This document shows positions 9,186-16,985 of a stretch of DNA of 64,000 nucleotides, one piece after another. The stretch's first letter is position 1. Every line of letters begins with the position of its first letter. The translations under genes were made by a program, and so were the position numbers. The notes beneath the pieces were generated by a model that had not been told where the DNA came from, did not search any database, and saw only the letters and a program-made list of their open reading frames with translations. Source of the DNA: Myxococcota bacterium (lineage in GTDB: Bacteria > Myxococcota_A > Polyangia > HGW-17); contig JAHJMN010000124.1 in NCBI GenBank assembly GCA_018821305.1, positions 37,801-101,800 of the forward strand, given 5' to 3'.

Positions 9186-10499
9186 ATTTATATCGTCGTT
9201 GCTGGACAGGCTGCCAATCAAATCATATTCAGAAGTATTTGATACTACTACATTAACAAACGACCCAGCTAAGTAATCTCCTTCACTGAGATACGTCAAA
9301 CCATCAGTTTCCGGGGCTTGTCCAGAATGTCTCCCGGTCACGATCATATTTTCTTCATCGTAGTCTTCCACCAGAACTTTAATTTTTTGCCCTTTCATAC
9401 CAGCAAGTAAGTCCCGACTGATATTTTTCTGCAATTCCATTATACTACGGGCTCTAGCAATGGCACTTTTTCTTGAGGGACAACTGAGTTTATATCCCTG
9501 AGTTCCTTCTTCTGGAGAATATGGAAACACCCCAAGATGATTGAATTTAAAAGTCTCAAGAAAACGCTTCAGTTCACGAAAATCGGTAATGGATTCCCCC
9601 GGATGACCAGTAAGAATCGTTGTTCTGAGAAAAATTTCTGGAAAGTCACTTCTGAGCTTTGAAAAGAGATCGTTTACGAAAGAAAAATTGTAGCCTCTCT
9701 TCATAAATTTGAGCACACTATTGCTTGTATGCTGGAGCGGAATATCCAGATACGGTGTGAAATGCTTACCAGTCGAAATAGTTTTTGCAATCTCCAAAAC
9801 ACTTTTTGACGGATACAGGTATAGTAACCTTATCCAGAAATCTCCATCAATATTATCGATTCTCTGAAGCAGATCTATCAGTGAATACCCCTTGTCCGTG
9901 CCATACATCGTTGTATCCTGGGCAATAACCACGAGTTCTTTTACCCCTTGCGAAAGCAAACTCTCAGCTTCGGAAACAATAATGTCAGGACTTATAGATT
10001 TCTGTGGGCCCCTTATTGATGGGATCGCACAGAAAGCACATTTTCTTGAGCAACCTTCTGAAATTTTCAAAAACCCGGTATAAGGGCTGAGGGAAGATTC
10101 CCTTCGGATGAATTTGTCAGGGATCCATGAATCAGATCGAGTTACAGCGTAACCATGGCCAGATCTCATCATTTCAATAACTTTATCAAGGTTTCCGCAT
10201 CCTGCGAACACATCTACTTCAGGAAATCCATCTTTTAATTCCTGTCCATATCGTGATGGCAGACATCCTGCGACACAAACTGTCTGGAACTCTTTTTTAT
10301 TTTCAGATATTTGCAAAATGGTATCGATACTCTCGATGCGAGCATCCTCGATAAAACTACAAGTGTTAATAAATATCCAATCAGCCTTTTCAATATCGTT
10401 TGTAATAACAAACCCTTCTTGCTTTATGCCTGAAATGACATATTCAGTATCAACACGGTTTTTAGAACAGCCTAGGGTGATGACAGCAACGGTTTTCAT
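9180..10499 (-). CDS. rimO: Ribosomal protein S12 methylthiotransferase RimO
   Basis: Radical-SAM enzyme adding a methylthio group to Asp of ribosomal protein S12. The ATG at 10499 (GGAG six bases upstream, ATGA overlap with the preceding gene) gives 439 residues, the normal RimO size. UPF0004 cluster cysteines Cys11, Cys47 and Cys79; radical-SAM cluster Cys150, Cys154, Cys157 in CSRKCAFC. LGCSKNRVDTEY favours RimO over MiaB. A C-terminal TRAM-like stretch (about 365-430) is present. The last codon (Ser) and the stop lie inside the terminal repeat of a MITE, so the original C-terminus has been altered by at least a residue or two. Confidence 0.93.
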   Translation of the reverse strand: MKTVAVITLGCSKNRVDTEYVISGIKQEGFVITNDIEKADWIFINTCSFIEDARIESIDTILQISENKKEFQTVCVAGCLPSRYGQELKDGFPEVDVFAGCGNLDKVIEMMRSGHGYAVTRSDSWIPDKFIRRESSLSPYTGFLKISEGCSRKCAFCAIPSIRGPQKSISPDIIVSEAESLLSQGVKELVVIAQDTTMYGTDKGYSLIDLLQRIDNIDGDFWIRLLYLYPSKSVLEIAKTISTGKHFTPYLDIPLQHTSNSVLKFMKRGYNFSFVNDLFSKLRSDFPEIFLRTTILTGHPGESITDFRELKRFLETFKFNHLGVFPYSPEEGTQGYKLSCPSRKSAIARARSIMELQKNISRDLLAGMKGQKIKVLVEDYDEENMIVTGRHSGQAPETDGLTYLSEGDYLAGSFVNVVVSNTSEYDLIGSLSSNDDINS

Positions 10500-11086
10500 T
10501 GGTTCTCCATTGCATCCGAAATAAGTTTTGCAATTCCGATGGAAACGGAAGCCAGAGCATTCCGGTTGCAGATACGGAGTGATTGGCACATTATCCTGTA
10601 AATTTCAATTGAAACTGCGGCAATTTTCACAAAAGGTGTTTTATTTTTAAATTCGCTCGTAAAAACTGCAGTTTCATTGCGTTTCAAACAGATTTTGTAA
10701 AGACCATCAGTTGAAAGCTTGAATTTCTTAAAAAGGCACTTCCCCCATTCGATTTTATCTATACATTCAGAACCTTCAGCACAGACCAGTGAAAGGAGAC
10801 TGAGTGATGCAGAGGGGATATTATTTTCATGACAAAAAAGATCCGTCATTACTAAGCTCAAGGGAGTAAAAGGAAAAGGATGTGAGCAATCCTGAGATAT
10901 TGCTTGAATATTCAGTTCTGAATTGTAAAATACTCTATTCTGATAGGATTTTCTCACTGGTCTTGAAAAACATAATTCGGACGAATATTGTGTTTCCTCG
11001 TCGTAAATATCATTAATTGAAGAACTCAGAATGTTTTCAACAGTCTGATAATCAATTTTTATATATTTTTTATTCGAAGTATCCAT
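10496..11086 (-). CDS. Hypothetical protein, translationally coupled to rimO
   Basis: 196 residues, no recognised family. It is acidic in the first 40 residues, has seven cysteines scattered without a clear metal motif, and has no signal peptide or obvious transmembrane segment apart from a mildly hydrophobic C-terminal stretch. Its TGA overlaps the rimO ATG by four bases, so the two are almost certainly one operon. Function unknown. Confidence 0.7.
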   Translation of the reverse strand: MDTSNKKYIKIDYQTVENILSSSINDIYDEETQYSSELCFSRPVRKSYQNRVFYNSELNIQAISQDCSHPFPFTPLSLVMTDLFCHENNIPSASLSLLSLVCAEGSECIDKIEWGKCLFKKFKLSTDGLYKICLKRNETAVFTSEFKNKTPFVKIAAVSIEIYRIMCQSLRICNRNALASVSIGIAKLISDAMENQ

Positions 11087-11135
11087 AAAACACTCTGAAC
11101 GATTGAGAGAGGGAAAGTAGTGACTGCCTATTGTC

Positions 11136-11378
11136 CTATTTCTGCAGTCCGATACATTTCTTAAATTTTTTACACTTCAGAGAAGCACAACTAAGTTGTT
11201 GTTTGAAAAGGTGCTGATTTGAACTGCAGCCTTCAATAAAGGAATCTCTTTCAAGTCTTTGTTTCTTAACGCATTTTGTTAACTTGTTGTAAAGTAAATC
11301 ACATTCTTCAACAGTTGTTTTTTTGCCTGAACAGTTTATTGAAAGCAGAGTAATTACCAGAAGGAAATATTTATTCAA
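11136..11378 (-). CDS. Small Cys-rich lipoprotein
   Basis: About 80 residues. TTG at 11378 is preferred to the GTG four codons upstream, because GGGGA sits five bases before it and the protein then begins NKYFLLVITLL with lipobox SINC. Mature part has six further cysteines spaced like a disulfide-stabilised helical hairpin (CDLL...CVKK...GCSS...CASLKCKKFKKC). Such small Cys-rich lipoproteins are common in myxobacterial-type genomes. Role unknown. It lies 24 bp after the next upstream lipoprotein gene. Confidence 0.65.
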   Translation of the reverse strand: MNKYFLLVITLLSINCSGKKTTVEECDLLYNKLTKCVKKQRLERDSFIEGCSSNQHLFKQQLSCASLKCKKFKKCIGLQK

Positions 11379-11401
11379 TATAATCCCCACAGTCTCAAAG
11401 A

Positions 11402-11926
11402 CTAAAGTTCATTCGCTGGAAATCCAGAGGGTGTTTCGTTATGAGTGCCTTCTTCCTCAACAGGCTCAGGCTTTCCAGAATTACCGACGGGTTTAGGGGG
11501 GGCTGTGGGTTCAACAGATTCATATATTGTTTTGACAGGTCTTTTGCGCACAACAGGTCTTTTTCTTACAACTTGTTTATTAGCTGTTCCACACACCAGT
11601 GCTCTACCAGTGAGACGAATAGTTAACATTGAAGAGTCACTGCTGTGCTGATATTTTTCAAGAACCACAGTGTTGACGCCCAGTTTGGATGCTTTGTTTC
11701 TCAAATCATTCATCGCGTAAGTCCAAACAACACTACCAGGTGCATTCGCAATAGCTCTGGCTTCAATAACGTCAGAACTTCTGCAGCCTGCCGGGTAAGT
11801 TTTTATAACTCTCACATTCCCGGCAGAATGTTCGAGAAACGGTGTGTAGACATTACCGTTATTTGTTGGTCCACAACCTATGGAAAGGACGGAAAATAAT
11901 GAAATGAAAATGATTTGAACCTTCAT
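11402..11926 (-). CDS. DUF4156-like lipoprotein
   Basis: 174 residues with a lipoprotein signal (LFSVLSIGC, Cys18). The central domain (about 35-115) has the pattern of the DUF4156 family: V-x-YPAGCRSSDVIEARA, then NDLRNKASKLGVNTVVLE and a late GRALVC. The C-terminal ~55 residues are Pro/Lys/Glu-rich (a repeated RKRPV element, then an acidic tail), probably a disordered surface extension. AGAGG precedes the ATG. Probably cotranscribed with the following small lipoprotein gene. Confidence 0.72.
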   Translation of the reverse strand: MKVQIIFISLFSVLSIGCGPTNNGNVYTPFLEHSAGNVRVIKTYPAGCRSSDVIEARAIANAPGSVVWTYAMNDLRNKASKLGVNTVVLEKYQHSSDSSMLTIRLTGRALVCGTANKQVVRKRPVVRKRPVKTIYESVEPTAPPKPVGNSGKPEPVEEEGTHNETPSGFPANEL

Positions 11927-12240
11927 TTTTTACCTCTTGTCTTACCTGAAATAATAGAACAGGTTTTCAGTCTTGATTTATAATAGCCCCGAACGATTAA
12001 AACGCAATGCTTACAAAGCATACCCAGTGTAAAAAAAAATTCACTTTCTGAATTGCTCAAAGTTCTGAAATACAAAAAATCAAATTTTTCGTGGATTTTT
12101 AGCTCAGGACTCTCACTGTTTTCAATGAAAACAGTTGTCATCCTTGACGATTTCCAGCAGAAATGCGTTTTTAACAAAAACCACAAGGTTCTTTTACTTC
12201 CGCGCTTCGCCAGGTGAGAGCACTATAGTTGTTTATTGTA

Positions 12241-12288
12241 GTGACCTGTTAGATATTTTAATAATTTTCTTCGCGAAGCGTACTACAG
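12241..12288 (-). mobile_element. Decayed fragment of type II MITE
   Basis: The reverse complement matches the left part of the type II element in order: CTGTA.TTCGCTTCGCGAAG, then ATTTTATTAAAAAT-like sequence, then TAACAGG.CAC. Several substitutions and no right end are seen, so this is an old, truncated copy. Confidence 0.55.
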
Positions 12289-12354
12289 TTTTACACATGG
12301 ATTTTTATACTTTCAACCTGAAATTTCCTTTTTAATTTTCTCCAGACCCTTTGA

Positions 12355-12383
12355 TTGACAAAAATAAAATAAAAAAATACATT
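12355..12383 (+). promoter_or_regulatory. Candidate sigma-70 promoter for the paralogue pair
   Basis: TTGACA at 12355-12360, a 17-bp A-rich spacer, then TACATT at 12378-12383. It would give a 5' leader of about 115 bases before the ATG at 12509. Confidence 0.45.
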
Positions 12384-12508
12384 CCAATGTTGTGAAGAGA
12401 TCGGATTTCTGATAAACATTTCAGATATTCAAGCTCTGGCTGTTTACGGCTATCGTTTGTTTTGCGTTTTTGCTGCGGTTTTTTTGACCGCTTTATCAGG
12501 AGGCTTAA

Positions 12509-13090
12509 ATGTTCAGACTGCCTGCGCCTACAGAAGGTGGCGGTTTCCACGAGAGGGAAGCCAAAGTTCCAATTCATGAATTAGCACAATTCGGTAATCC
12601 CATTGTTTCAAATATTGGGTCGCCGTTCAACGTAAGAGTTGCGATTGGTCAGACACCGCGCAGCATATTGAAATTCCCCAAAGTTCCGACGATTCCCATT
12701 GAATTTCCAGTTCCTGAATTGGATTCCCAGCGATACAGCATGGATGGCTGGGATTTTGCGACCATTACAATTACACTGAGTGCTGGTAAAGCTGAACTGC
12801 TTATCAAAGGTATTTTTGGCAACGAGATGGATCCCCTTGAAGTTGTTGCACGGTTTTCGAAAACGGATTCTAATTCGACCACTGATGATGTTGTTTCCGT
12901 TACCGATAGAAACGCTGATGTTTCTGCAACCACATTGTTTGACCTTCTTCAAATGAGGCTTAAATCCGGCGACCCGAAATATGCAAGATTTTCAGATAAT
13001 TATGAAACTCTTGATGTCGAAGGAATCATGGCAATGCTGACAAGGTATCTCAAAGACTATCGGACTGCAAAAGTTGAAGGAGAAGCTTAA
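12509..13090 (+). CDS. Hypothetical protein, first of a tandem paralogue pair
   Basis: 193 residues, no recognised family; AGGAGG lies seven bases before the ATG. No signal peptide. The C-terminal part (LKSGDPKYARFSDNYE, then a helix ending RYLKD) is shared with the next gene, and both have an aromatic 'GW' segment followed by a beta-rich middle. Stop and the next start overlap by one base (TAATG), so the pair is one translational unit. The first 60 residues, rich in Pro and Gly, are not shared. Function unknown; no toxin, enzyme or phage motif seen. Confidence 0.75.
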   Translation: MFRLPAPTEGGGFHEREAKVPIHELAQFGNPIVSNIGSPFNVRVAIGQTPRSILKFPKVPTIPIEFPVPELDSQRYSMDGWDFATITITLSAGKAELLIKGIFGNEMDPLEVVARFSKTDSNSTTDDVVSVTDRNADVSATTLFDLLQMRLKSGDPKYARFSDNYETLDVEGIMAMLTRYLKDYRTAKVEGEA

Positions 13091-13674
13091 TGGCACAGAT
13101 TAACCCGACTCAACTTGATGGAAATCCCGTTAAAGATCTCGTTATTTCAAATCTTCTTGCTGCCAGCGAAGATATTCTGAAAGCCAGTGGGCTGACAACT
13201 TTTGTTCAAAGATATGTCTATACTGAAAAGGAGACTAATTACTTTATTGAATTTGATAATGTAAGTCCCCGGGGAGAAATAAGACCACTTATTTTTCAGT
13301 TTGACCGTGAAGAAGCATTCACTGAAGGCTGGAAAGTTATCAGTCTTGAACTCAAGTTCGCTTTTGGTAGCGTCACATTAATGATCAACGGTAGTTATTA
13401 CCGTGAGCCGGTACCGGTGGAACTTAAATTCGTATATACAATGAAATCTTCCGGTGTTTCTCATGACAGTATGATCGTGATTGATCGACGCATTGAAAAA
13501 GAGGAGCTTACCTCTTTGAAAGACGTAATGTCTGAAAAACTTAAGTCCGGTGACCCCAAATATGCCGGTTCTTCCGACATCTATGGTGAAATAGATACCA
13601 ACAGGATAGTGAAGATTTTAAATCGATTCCTTAAAGACTGGTGTACTCGACACAGGTTTATCGAGAAAGACTGA
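13090..13674 (+). CDS. Hypothetical protein, second of a tandem paralogue pair
   Basis: 194 residues. Shares with its upstream neighbour the segment LKSGDPKYAGSSDIYG and a following helix ending RFLKD, at the same distance from the C-terminus, plus similar spacing of the central strands (EGWKVISLELKFAFGSVTLMI against DGWDFATITITLSAGKAELLI). This looks like an old tandem duplication that has diverged. Cytoplasmic by absence of a signal. Start overlaps the previous stop by one base. Confidence 0.75.
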   Translation: MAQINPTQLDGNPVKDLVISNLLAASEDILKASGLTTFVQRYVYTEKETNYFIEFDNVSPRGEIRPLIFQFDREEAFTEGWKVISLELKFAFGSVTLMINGSYYREPVPVELKFVYTMKSSGVSHDSMIVIDRRIEKEELTSLKDVMSEKLKSGDPKYAGSSDIYGEIDTNRIVKILNRFLKDWCTRHRFIEKD

Positions 13675-13685
13675 TTTTTTGTTAA

Positions 13686-14348
13686 ATGTACAAAATATTA
13701 CTTGTTTTCTTACTGATAACCGCAGGCTGTACAAAAACTGTAACTGAATTTACAGTTAAGACCTCATTCAAACCGGGTGAGCGTATTCTTGTTTTAAAGC
13801 CGGAAATCTCCGGTAAAGCGTATTACAAATCAGCTGAAGAAGCTCTTTCTGGAAGTATTACTGCAAATCTTGGCAATCTTGGATTTAATTATCTGATTGT
13901 CTGGGATGCAATGCCTCCCGTTTATGGAAAATTTTTCCACCGTATACACGAACTGTCGAGAGATATCTTTTCAACAGCGACCAATAATATTGAAAAAGCC
14001 GGGGATAAAAAAGATTACAAAGACGAGTTTATTGCTAACCTGGATCTTCTTGGAAATCGTTTTAACGATGCATTAAAAAAGAAACAGTTTGGTGAATGGA
14101 CACCACAATACATCCTGGTGACGGGAATTGTCTACAAAGGTTCCACTTTCTCCGGTAGCCTCAAATTATGGGTTTATGGGGTTCTAATTGACAGGGTAAC
14201 AAGAAATGTCGTATGGGGACATGCCTTTGACACAAGGTGCGGGGCAAATCAGGAACGTATGACGGTTGCCGCAATTAATTCAGGAAAAATTCTTGCAGTT
14301 GAATTGACCAACTGGGTAAAGAAATCAACAATAAAATCTTCAAAGTAA
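13686..14348 (+). CDS. Lipoprotein of unknown function
   Basis: 220 residues beginning with a short lipoprotein signal (LLVFLLITAGC, Cys15). The mature part mixes strands and helices and ends VWGHAFDTRCGANQ..., reminiscent of outer-membrane-associated lipoproteins that report 'RVTRNVVWGHAF', but I do not recognise the family. It starts 11 bp after the paralogue pair and is probably cotranscribed with it. Confidence 0.7.
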   Translation: MYKILLVFLLITAGCTKTVTEFTVKTSFKPGERILVLKPEISGKAYYKSAEEALSGSITANLGNLGFNYLIVWDAMPPVYGKFFHRIHELSRDIFSTATNNIEKAGDKKDYKDEFIANLDLLGNRFNDALKKKQFGEWTPQYILVTGIVYKGSTFSGSLKLWVYGVLIDRVTRNVVWGHAFDTRCGANQERMTVAAINSGKILAVELTNWVKKSTIKSSK

Positions 14349-14376
14349 ATAAATCAAAATTGAAAGTGAGGACGTA

Positions 14377-15345
14377 ATGTCACAGGAAAAACCTATTGTT
14401 GTCGTTGCTCTTGGCGGCCATGCATTTATGAGGCATAAAATGCCACCAACTCATGAGGAGCACCAGATCAGTGCTCAGATCATCAGTGAAATTCTCATGG
14501 AACTCATAAACCGGAACTATAATGTAATAATAACGCATGGTAATGGACCTCAGGTTGGAAATCTCCTTATTCAAAACGAAATCAGTCAGTCACAGGTTCC
14601 ACCTCAACCACTTGATGTCCTGGTTGCAATGACGGAAGGCAGCCTCGGCTACATAATGCAGCAGTCGCTTCTGAACGAATTGAAAAAAGTTGGCCTCGAG
14701 AAATATGTCGTTACTAAAATTACGCAAGTAGTAGTTGATGAGGATGATGAAGCATTCAAAAATCCTACCAAACCAATTGGCCCATTTCTATCCGAAGAGG
14801 AAGCACTCAAACGTAAAAACGAATTAGGTTGGAATGTTGTTGAGGATTCTGGCCGTGGTTGGCGTCGAATCGTTCCTTCACCGATTCCCATTAAAGTAAT
14901 TCAGCGACATACAATTCGTGACGCTGCAAAGCAGGGACACATTGTAATTGCCGGCGGCGGTGGTGGAATTCCAATTGTAAAACGCCGCGATGCCTCCGGA
15001 AATGAATACTATGCAGGAGTTGAAGCAGTAATTGACAAAGATCTTACAAGTGCACTTCTGGCGAAACAGGTGGGAGCGGAGCTTTTTATTATTTTGACTG
15101 ATGTGGAGCAGGTATACATCAATTTCCGCAAGCCCGACCAACAGGCATTGGGTGCATTAACCATAGAAATGATTGAAAAATATCAAAGGGAAGGGCACTT
15201 TGCTGTTGGTTCCATGGGACCCAAAATAGGGGCAGTAATGAATTTCCTCAGAGATGGCGGAAAACGCGCTCTTATTACGAGTCCTTCAGGTCTCAAGGAT
15301 GCCCTCGCTGGCCTTACCGGAACTCATTTTGTGGGTCGAATCTGA
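14377..15345 (+). CDS. arcC: Carbamate kinase
   Basis: Transfers phosphate between carbamoyl phosphate and ADP. 322 residues of the amino-acid-kinase fold: VVVALGGHAF at the N-terminus, THGNGPQVG, the central RRIVPSPIP, VIAGGGGGIPI, IDKDLTSALLA and GSMGPKIGA near the C-terminus, all typical of ArcC. Arginine deiminase and ornithine carbamoyltransferase genes are not in this window, so the pathway around it cannot be assigned. GAGG lies ahead of the ATG. Confidence 0.93.
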   Translation: MSQEKPIVVVALGGHAFMRHKMPPTHEEHQISAQIISEILMELINRNYNVIITHGNGPQVGNLLIQNEISQSQVPPQPLDVLVAMTEGSLGYIMQQSLLNELKKVGLEKYVVTKITQVVVDEDDEAFKNPTKPIGPFLSEEEALKRKNELGWNVVEDSGRGWRRIVPSPIPIKVIQRHTIRDAAKQGHIVIAGGGGGIPIVKRRDASGNEYYAGVEAVIDKDLTSALLAKQVGAELFIILTDVEQVYINFRKPDQQALGALTIEMIEKYQREGHFAVGSMGPKIGAVMNFLRDGGKRALITSPSGLKDALAGLTGTHFVGRI

Positions 15346-15416
15346 ATCCGAATAGTCTTAGTTCACTTTTTAATATTTTTTCGATGTCTGGTTGGGACTA
15401 GAACATATCTGTAGAT

Positions 15417-15560
15417 AGTTCGTGTCCGGAAATTCGCTTCGCGAAGAATTTTATTAAAAATTCTATCCGGCCACTATTAATATTTTCGACGCCTTGCGGT
15501 TACTTTTCTGAGGGAAAAACTGACGAAAAATTTGAAAAACTGAATTTCAGGACAGTAACT
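15417..15560 (+). mobile_element. MITE-like element, type II, full copy (144 bp)
   Basis: Begins AGTTCGTGTCCGGAAATTCG and ends GGACAGTAACT. It is flanked on both sides by AGAT (15413-15416 and 15561-15564), a perfect 4-bp target duplication. The interior has the CTTCGCGAAG palindrome and CCTTGCGGTTAC segment of the copies at 36754 and 36902, and is exactly the same length (144 bp). It lies between arcC and thiI. Confidence 0.88.
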
Positions 15561-15702
15561 AGATATCAGTCTTCAATCTTTAAAAACGAAACCGGTCTAA
15601 ACCGCTTTTGACTTTAAAGGATCTAAAACAAATTATAGATTGTGAAAATGAATGATCTTTAAAAAATTCAACACAATCATATTACTCTGAAAGCATTTCT
15701 AA
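15561..15702 (+). promoter_or_regulatory. thiI leader with short dispersed motif
   Basis: The 142 bp before thiI end in ACACAATCATATTACTC followed by GAAAGC (15671-15694), eight bases before the ATG. A closely similar motif stands at the same position before the gene at 51187 and occurs twice near 46570-46622. It may be a regulatory or translation-related element. No standard promoter is clear. Confidence 0.3.
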
Positions 15703-16857
15703 ATGAAATTTATTTTAGTTTTACGATTTGGTGAGATATTTCTCAAAGGAAAAAACAGGCATTTTTTTAAATCTATACTAAGGCAGAACCTACTGAAAGC
15801 GCTTGAAGGTATACCCTCGGAGCTTATTGTCTATCATGGCAGGTATATTGTCAGGACAGACCATCTTGATGAGGCTGTTTGTGCTTGCTCAAAGATTTTC
15901 GGGCTTACTTCAATCAGTCCATCAATTTCCTTTGATAAAAATATAGAAGCAGCTGGAGAAGCAGCCCTTTCGCTGGTTCGTCATACGGAAAATATTAAAT
16001 CATTCAAGGTTATTGTAAATCGAAGTGATAAATCATTTCCGATGAAAAGTCCTGAAATCGCATATGAAATCGGTGGTCTTATTCACATGACTGAAAATAT
16101 TCCCGTGGATCTTCATAATCCAGGTCATGTTATTGAACTAGAGATCGGTCCGGATATTTGTTTCGTGTCTGCCCTTAGAATCGCTGGTCCCGGTGGTCTC
16201 CCTGTGGGAGTATCAGGCTCAGTTGAACTGCTGTTAAGTGCTGGTATTGACAGTCCAGTAGCTGGCTGGATGATGATGAAGCGAGGTGCTTTAATTAATG
16301 CGACAACATTTTACTCTCCCCCCTGGGTCGGAGAGGAGAGCCTTGAAAAAGCTCAAATGTTGTGTAAAACATTAAAGAAATGGCAGCCAAACAACCCCAT
16401 GAAATTGACTGTTGTAAAATACGGAGAAGCACAGCGAATATTGAGAAAGTGTCGCCCAGGGAAACTGGCAGTAATATTATATCGAAGACTTATGTTGCGA
16501 GTTGCGGCTCAAGTGGCTGCAAATAATGGCGCCAAGGCACTGGTTACCGGCGAAAGTCTTGGTCAGGTTGCTTCTCAAACTCTTGAAAATATGATTGCTA
16601 TCAATCAGGCATCCCCCATGCTTGTGCTTAGACCCCTGGTCGCTTTCGATAAGTCCGACACCATCAGTATTGCAAAGAATATTGATACGTTTGATATCAG
16701 TATTCTTCCTCATCAGGACAGTTGTACTTTATTTATGCCAGAGGCTCCGGAAACAAAAGCCCGTCTTGTGGATGTTATCAGAGCTGAGGAAAATGTGGAT
16801 ATGGACGCCATGGTTGCCGAGCTCATCGAGAAATCCTCAGTAATCGAAATCGAATAG
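15703..16857 (+). CDS. thiI: tRNA 4-thiouridine synthase ThiI (no rhodanese domain)
   Basis: Adenylates U8 of tRNA for sulfur transfer and may supply sulfur to thiazole synthesis. 384 residues: N-terminal ferredoxin-like part with RFGEIFLKGKNR, THUMP domain (about 60-165) and PP-loop adenylation domain with the pyrophosphate loop LLSAGIDSPVAGW and the GESLGQVASQT segment. The C-terminal rhodanese domain of E. coli ThiI is absent, as in many bacteria, so sulfur must come from another carrier. Monocistronic, downstream of a MITE. Confidence 0.92.
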   Translation: MKFILVLRFGEIFLKGKNRHFFKSILRQNLLKALEGIPSELIVYHGRYIVRTDHLDEAVCACSKIFGLTSISPSISFDKNIEAAGEAALSLVRHTENIKSFKVIVNRSDKSFPMKSPEIAYEIGGLIHMTENIPVDLHNPGHVIELEIGPDICFVSALRIAGPGGLPVGVSGSVELLLSAGIDSPVAGWMMMKRGALINATTFYSPPWVGEESLEKAQMLCKTLKKWQPNNPMKLTVVKYGEAQRILRKCRPGKLAVILYRRLMLRVAAQVAANNGAKALVTGESLGQVASQTLENMIAINQASPMLVLRPLVAFDKSDTISIAKNIDTFDISILPHQDSCTLFMPEAPETKARLVDVIRAEENVDMDAMVAELIEKSSVIEIE

Positions 16858-16985
16858 TTGTTTTTAAAGTGTCACAAGTGAAAATTTCGAGTGAAACTTC
16901 TGGACTGCTTTCGGAATAATATGATTGTGTTTAATACTGGCAAGAACGTCCAATTTCACAATCGTCATAATTTGTTTTAGGAGCT

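Larger units (their letters stand above)
11927..12508. other. Gene-poor spacer between divergent genes
   Basis: 582 bp without a convincing gene. Contents: a decayed type II MITE (12241-12288), a candidate plus-strand promoter (12355-12383) and a small dyad GCGGT...ACCGC (12475-12491) just ahead of the Shine-Dalgarno sequence of the next gene. A minus-strand frame at 11923-12186 has unlikely composition and no ribosome-binding site. Confidence 0.6.

Noticed and set aside
11923..12186. 87-codon minus-strand frame
   Set aside because: Phe/Ser-rich random composition, no Shine-Dalgarno, overlaps the start of the DUF4156-like gene.
15578..15619. Hairpin CTTTAAA...TTTAAAG as a terminator or riboswitch
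   Set aside because: Only AT-rich outer arms pair; inner part does not, and no T-tract follows.
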